DNA from: an uncultured Blautia sp.
Lineage (GTDB): Bacteria; Bacillota; Clostridia; Lachnospirales; Lachnospiraceae
Reading direction: 5' to 3'
NCBI GenBank assembly: GCA_937893675.1
Contig: CALBGI010000052.1
Coordinates: 1-39,243 of the forward strand
DNA length: 39,243 nt
Of this stretch, positions 37,841 to 39,243 are shown in pieces. Numbering within the stretch: position 1 is the stretch's first letter; every line of letters begins with the position of its first letter. The translations under genes were made by a program, and so were the position numbers. The notes under the pieces are model-generated. The model was given only the letters and a program-made list of their open reading frames with translations. It did no database searches and had not been told where the DNA came from.

Positions 37841-39172
37841 ATGAAACAGCGGATTATGAACCATGCCAGCATTCTGGTGGTGCTGTCGGTTCTTTTGACA
37901 TTTATTGCCGCCAGCACAGTGATGTACGGGCGGCTCAACAATTATATGCGCCAGGGGGTGCGGGATGAGGCGCTGTACATCCAGGCAGCCATGGAGCAGA
38001 TGGGAGAAAGCTTTCTCACGGACGAGATCGGAAGTCTCACCAGCAGCCGGATCACTCTTCTGGATGAGGCGGGGAAGGTTCTCTACGACAGCAATGCAGA
38101 TGTGGAGGAGCTTACAAACCACAGCGACCGGCCGGAGATCCGGGAGGCATTTACGGATGGGGAAGCGGAGGAGGTCCGGTATTCGGAGACGCTTTCCGAG
38201 CGGACCTATTATTACGCGCTGCGCCTTGCGGACGGCAAGATCCTGCGGGTGGCCAGGACGGCGGAGAGTGCGGTGCTTACGCTTCTCAGCAGCTTTACCC
38301 TTCTGGGAGGGCTGGTGATCGTGATTCTGGTGCTGGAATTCTTTCTGGTACAGAAGCAGACCAGGGATCTGATCGCGCCCATCAATGAGCTGGACCTGGA
38401 AAACCCCTTAAAAGAGGTGCGCTATGAAGAGCTGCGTCCTCTTCTCATGCGCGTGGACCGGCAGAATAAGCAGATCGCAAGGCAGGTGGAGGAGCTCAAA
38501 GCCGCGGAGGCCATGCGGCGGGAGTTCTCCGCCAATGTGTCCCACGAGCTGAAAACGCCGCTCATGTCCATTTCCGGCTATGCGGAGCTTATGATGAACG
38601 GCATGGTACGGCCGGAGGATGTGCCGGAATTTTCCGGACGCATTTATCACGAAGCCACCCGGCTGAGCAGTCTGGTGGCGGATATCATTCAGCTTTCCCG
38701 CATGGACGGGGCAGCCAGTGATATGCCCTTTGAAAATGTGGATATCTGCGAGCTGGGGGAGGACATTGTGACACATCTCACTCCGGCGGCGGACAAAAAA
38801 CAGATTTCCCTTGCGTTTTCCGGGGAGGAAGCCACGGTTTACGGAGTGCGGCAGATCCTGTATGAGATGTTTTACAATCTGGCAGACAATGCCATCCGTT
38901 ATACCGGCGAAGGCGGCGAGGTCCGCATTTCCATCGGGCATACAGGAAATCATATTTTTTATCAGGTATGCGACAATGGGATCGGAATTTCCAAAGAAGA
39001 GCAGGGACGGATTTTCGAGCGTTTCTACCGCGTGGACAAAAGTCATTCCCGCCAGACCGGCGGCACGGGCCTGGGGCTTTCCATTGTGAAGCACGGAGCG
39101 GCGCTCCACAAAGCAGATATTTATCTGGACAGCGCTCCGGGAGAAGGAACAAAAATAGAGCTGGTGTTCTGA
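37841..39172 (+). CDS. phoR: PhoR-like sensor histidine kinase
   Basis: A 443-residue membrane kinase. Span 1 (about 8-30) and span 2 (about 146-170) enclose an extracellular sensor region of roughly 115 residues with LTSSRITLLDEAGKVLYD, typical of the PhoR/ResE type PAS-like fold. A short linker, without a clear HAMP or intracellular PAS domain, leads to the phosphoacceptor box FSANVSHELKTPL with His235, the N box YNLADNAIRYT, the G1 box CDNGIGI, the F box IFERFYRVD and the G2 box GGTGLGLSIVKH. All boxes are intact. AGGAG lies 6 bases before the ATG. Its stop codon lies inside a hairpin loop, followed by a second, stronger hairpin. Confidence 0.88.
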   Translation: MKQRIMNHASILVVLSVLLTFIAASTVMYGRLNNYMRQGVRDEALYIQAAMEQMGESFLTDEIGSLTSSRITLLDEAGKVLYDSNADVEELTNHSDRPEIREAFTDGEAEEVRYSETLSERTYYYALRLADGKILRVARTAESAVLTLLSSFTLLGGLVIVILVLEFFLVQKQTRDLIAPINELDLENPLKEVRYEELRPLLMRVDRQNKQIARQVEELKAAEAMRREFSANVSHELKTPLMSISGYAELMMNGMVRPEDVPEFSGRIYHEATRLSSLVADIIQLSRMDGAASDMPFENVDICELGEDIVTHLTPAADKKQISLAFSGEEATVYGVRQILYEMFYNLADNAIRYTGEGGEVRISIGHTGNHIFYQVCDNGIGISKEEQGRIFERFYRVDKSHSRQTGGTGLGLSIVKHGAALHKADIYLDSAPGEGTKIELVF

Positions 39173-39189
39173 AAAAAGAACACCAGCTC
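39158..39189 (+). terminator. Hairpin spanning the phoR-like stop codon
   Basis: GAGCTGGTGTTC (39158-39169) pairs perfectly with GAACACCAGCTC (39178-39189); the TGA stop and an A run form the loop. No T run follows, so it may protect the mRNA end or assist the next hairpin. Confidence 0.6.
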
Positions 39190-39202
39190 TCAGATTGTAG
39201 AC

Positions 39203-39240
39203 AAAAGTGGTGCTGGGAGTTATCCCCAGCACCACTTTTC
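39203..39240. terminator. Strong terminator after the phosphate operon
   Basis: AAAAGTGGTGCTGGG (39203-39217) pairs with CCCAGCACCACTTTT (39225-39239), a 15-base stem with A and T tails that allows termination in both directions. Confidence 0.85.
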
Positions 39241-39243
39241 TGT

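Noticed and set aside
1..39243. CRISPR arrays, tRNA or rRNA genes, insertion sequences
   Set aside because: No regularly spaced repeats, no cloverleaf or rRNA-like segments and no transposase frames were recognised; a covariance-model scan would be needed to exclude small RNAs.

Overview
The window looks like a chromosome segment of an anaerobic Gram-positive gut Clostridium, most likely a Lachnospiraceae member. This rests on the strong GGAGG-type ribosome binding sites, roughly balanced base composition, FtsX-type ABC exporters paired with two-component systems, a CUT2 sugar operon with ROK proteins, a DUF134 regulator and an unusual siroheme fusion enzyme. The species cannot be fixed by reading. 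No rRNA, tRNA, CRISPR array or intact mobile element was seen.

Left part (1-7408): a minus-strand group (partial lipoprotein, two membrane proteins) is followed by the C-terminal relic of a tyrosine recombinase. A complete response regulator, histidine kinase, ABC ATPase and FtsX-type permease module comes next. Two near-identical operators with 11-bp-spaced TTGAG half-sites lie before the regulator gene and before the ABC pair.

Redox block (7498-10670): a DUF134 regulator with a strong promoter and inverted-repeat operator precedes an 860-residue fusion of CoA-disulfide-reductase-like, rhodanese-like, siroheme sulfite/nitrite-reductase-like and 2[4Fe-4S] domains.

Sugar operon (11028-20785): after a broken oxidoreductase relic flanked by a duplicated promoter segment lie a ROK repressor, two TIM-barrel isomerase/epimerase-fold proteins, two Gfo/Idh/MocA dehydrogenases, a CUT2 transporter (binding protein, ATPase, permease) and a ROK kinase. 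The layout suggests import, oxidation/isomerisation and phosphorylation of an unusual sugar, cyclitol or glycoside. A strong terminator closes it, and a promoter for glpK appears to be embedded in that terminator.

Central part (20882-26523): glycerol kinase; a TetM/EF-G-like GTPase fused to a Rae1/YacP-type NYN ribonuclease domain, which is the most striking gene here; then an SPFH membrane protein with a perfect palindromic operator and a 59-residue Arc/CopG-like protein.

Right part (26531-39243): a second regulator, kinase and FtsX-type ABC module (its kinase has no membrane segment), a GreA-family factor, a divergent metallophosphoesterase, a DUF975-CmpB-like fused membrane protein, and a phosphate block (Na/Pi cotransporter with PhoU domain behind Pho-box-like repeats, then a PhoB/PhoR-like pair) ending in strong hairpins.
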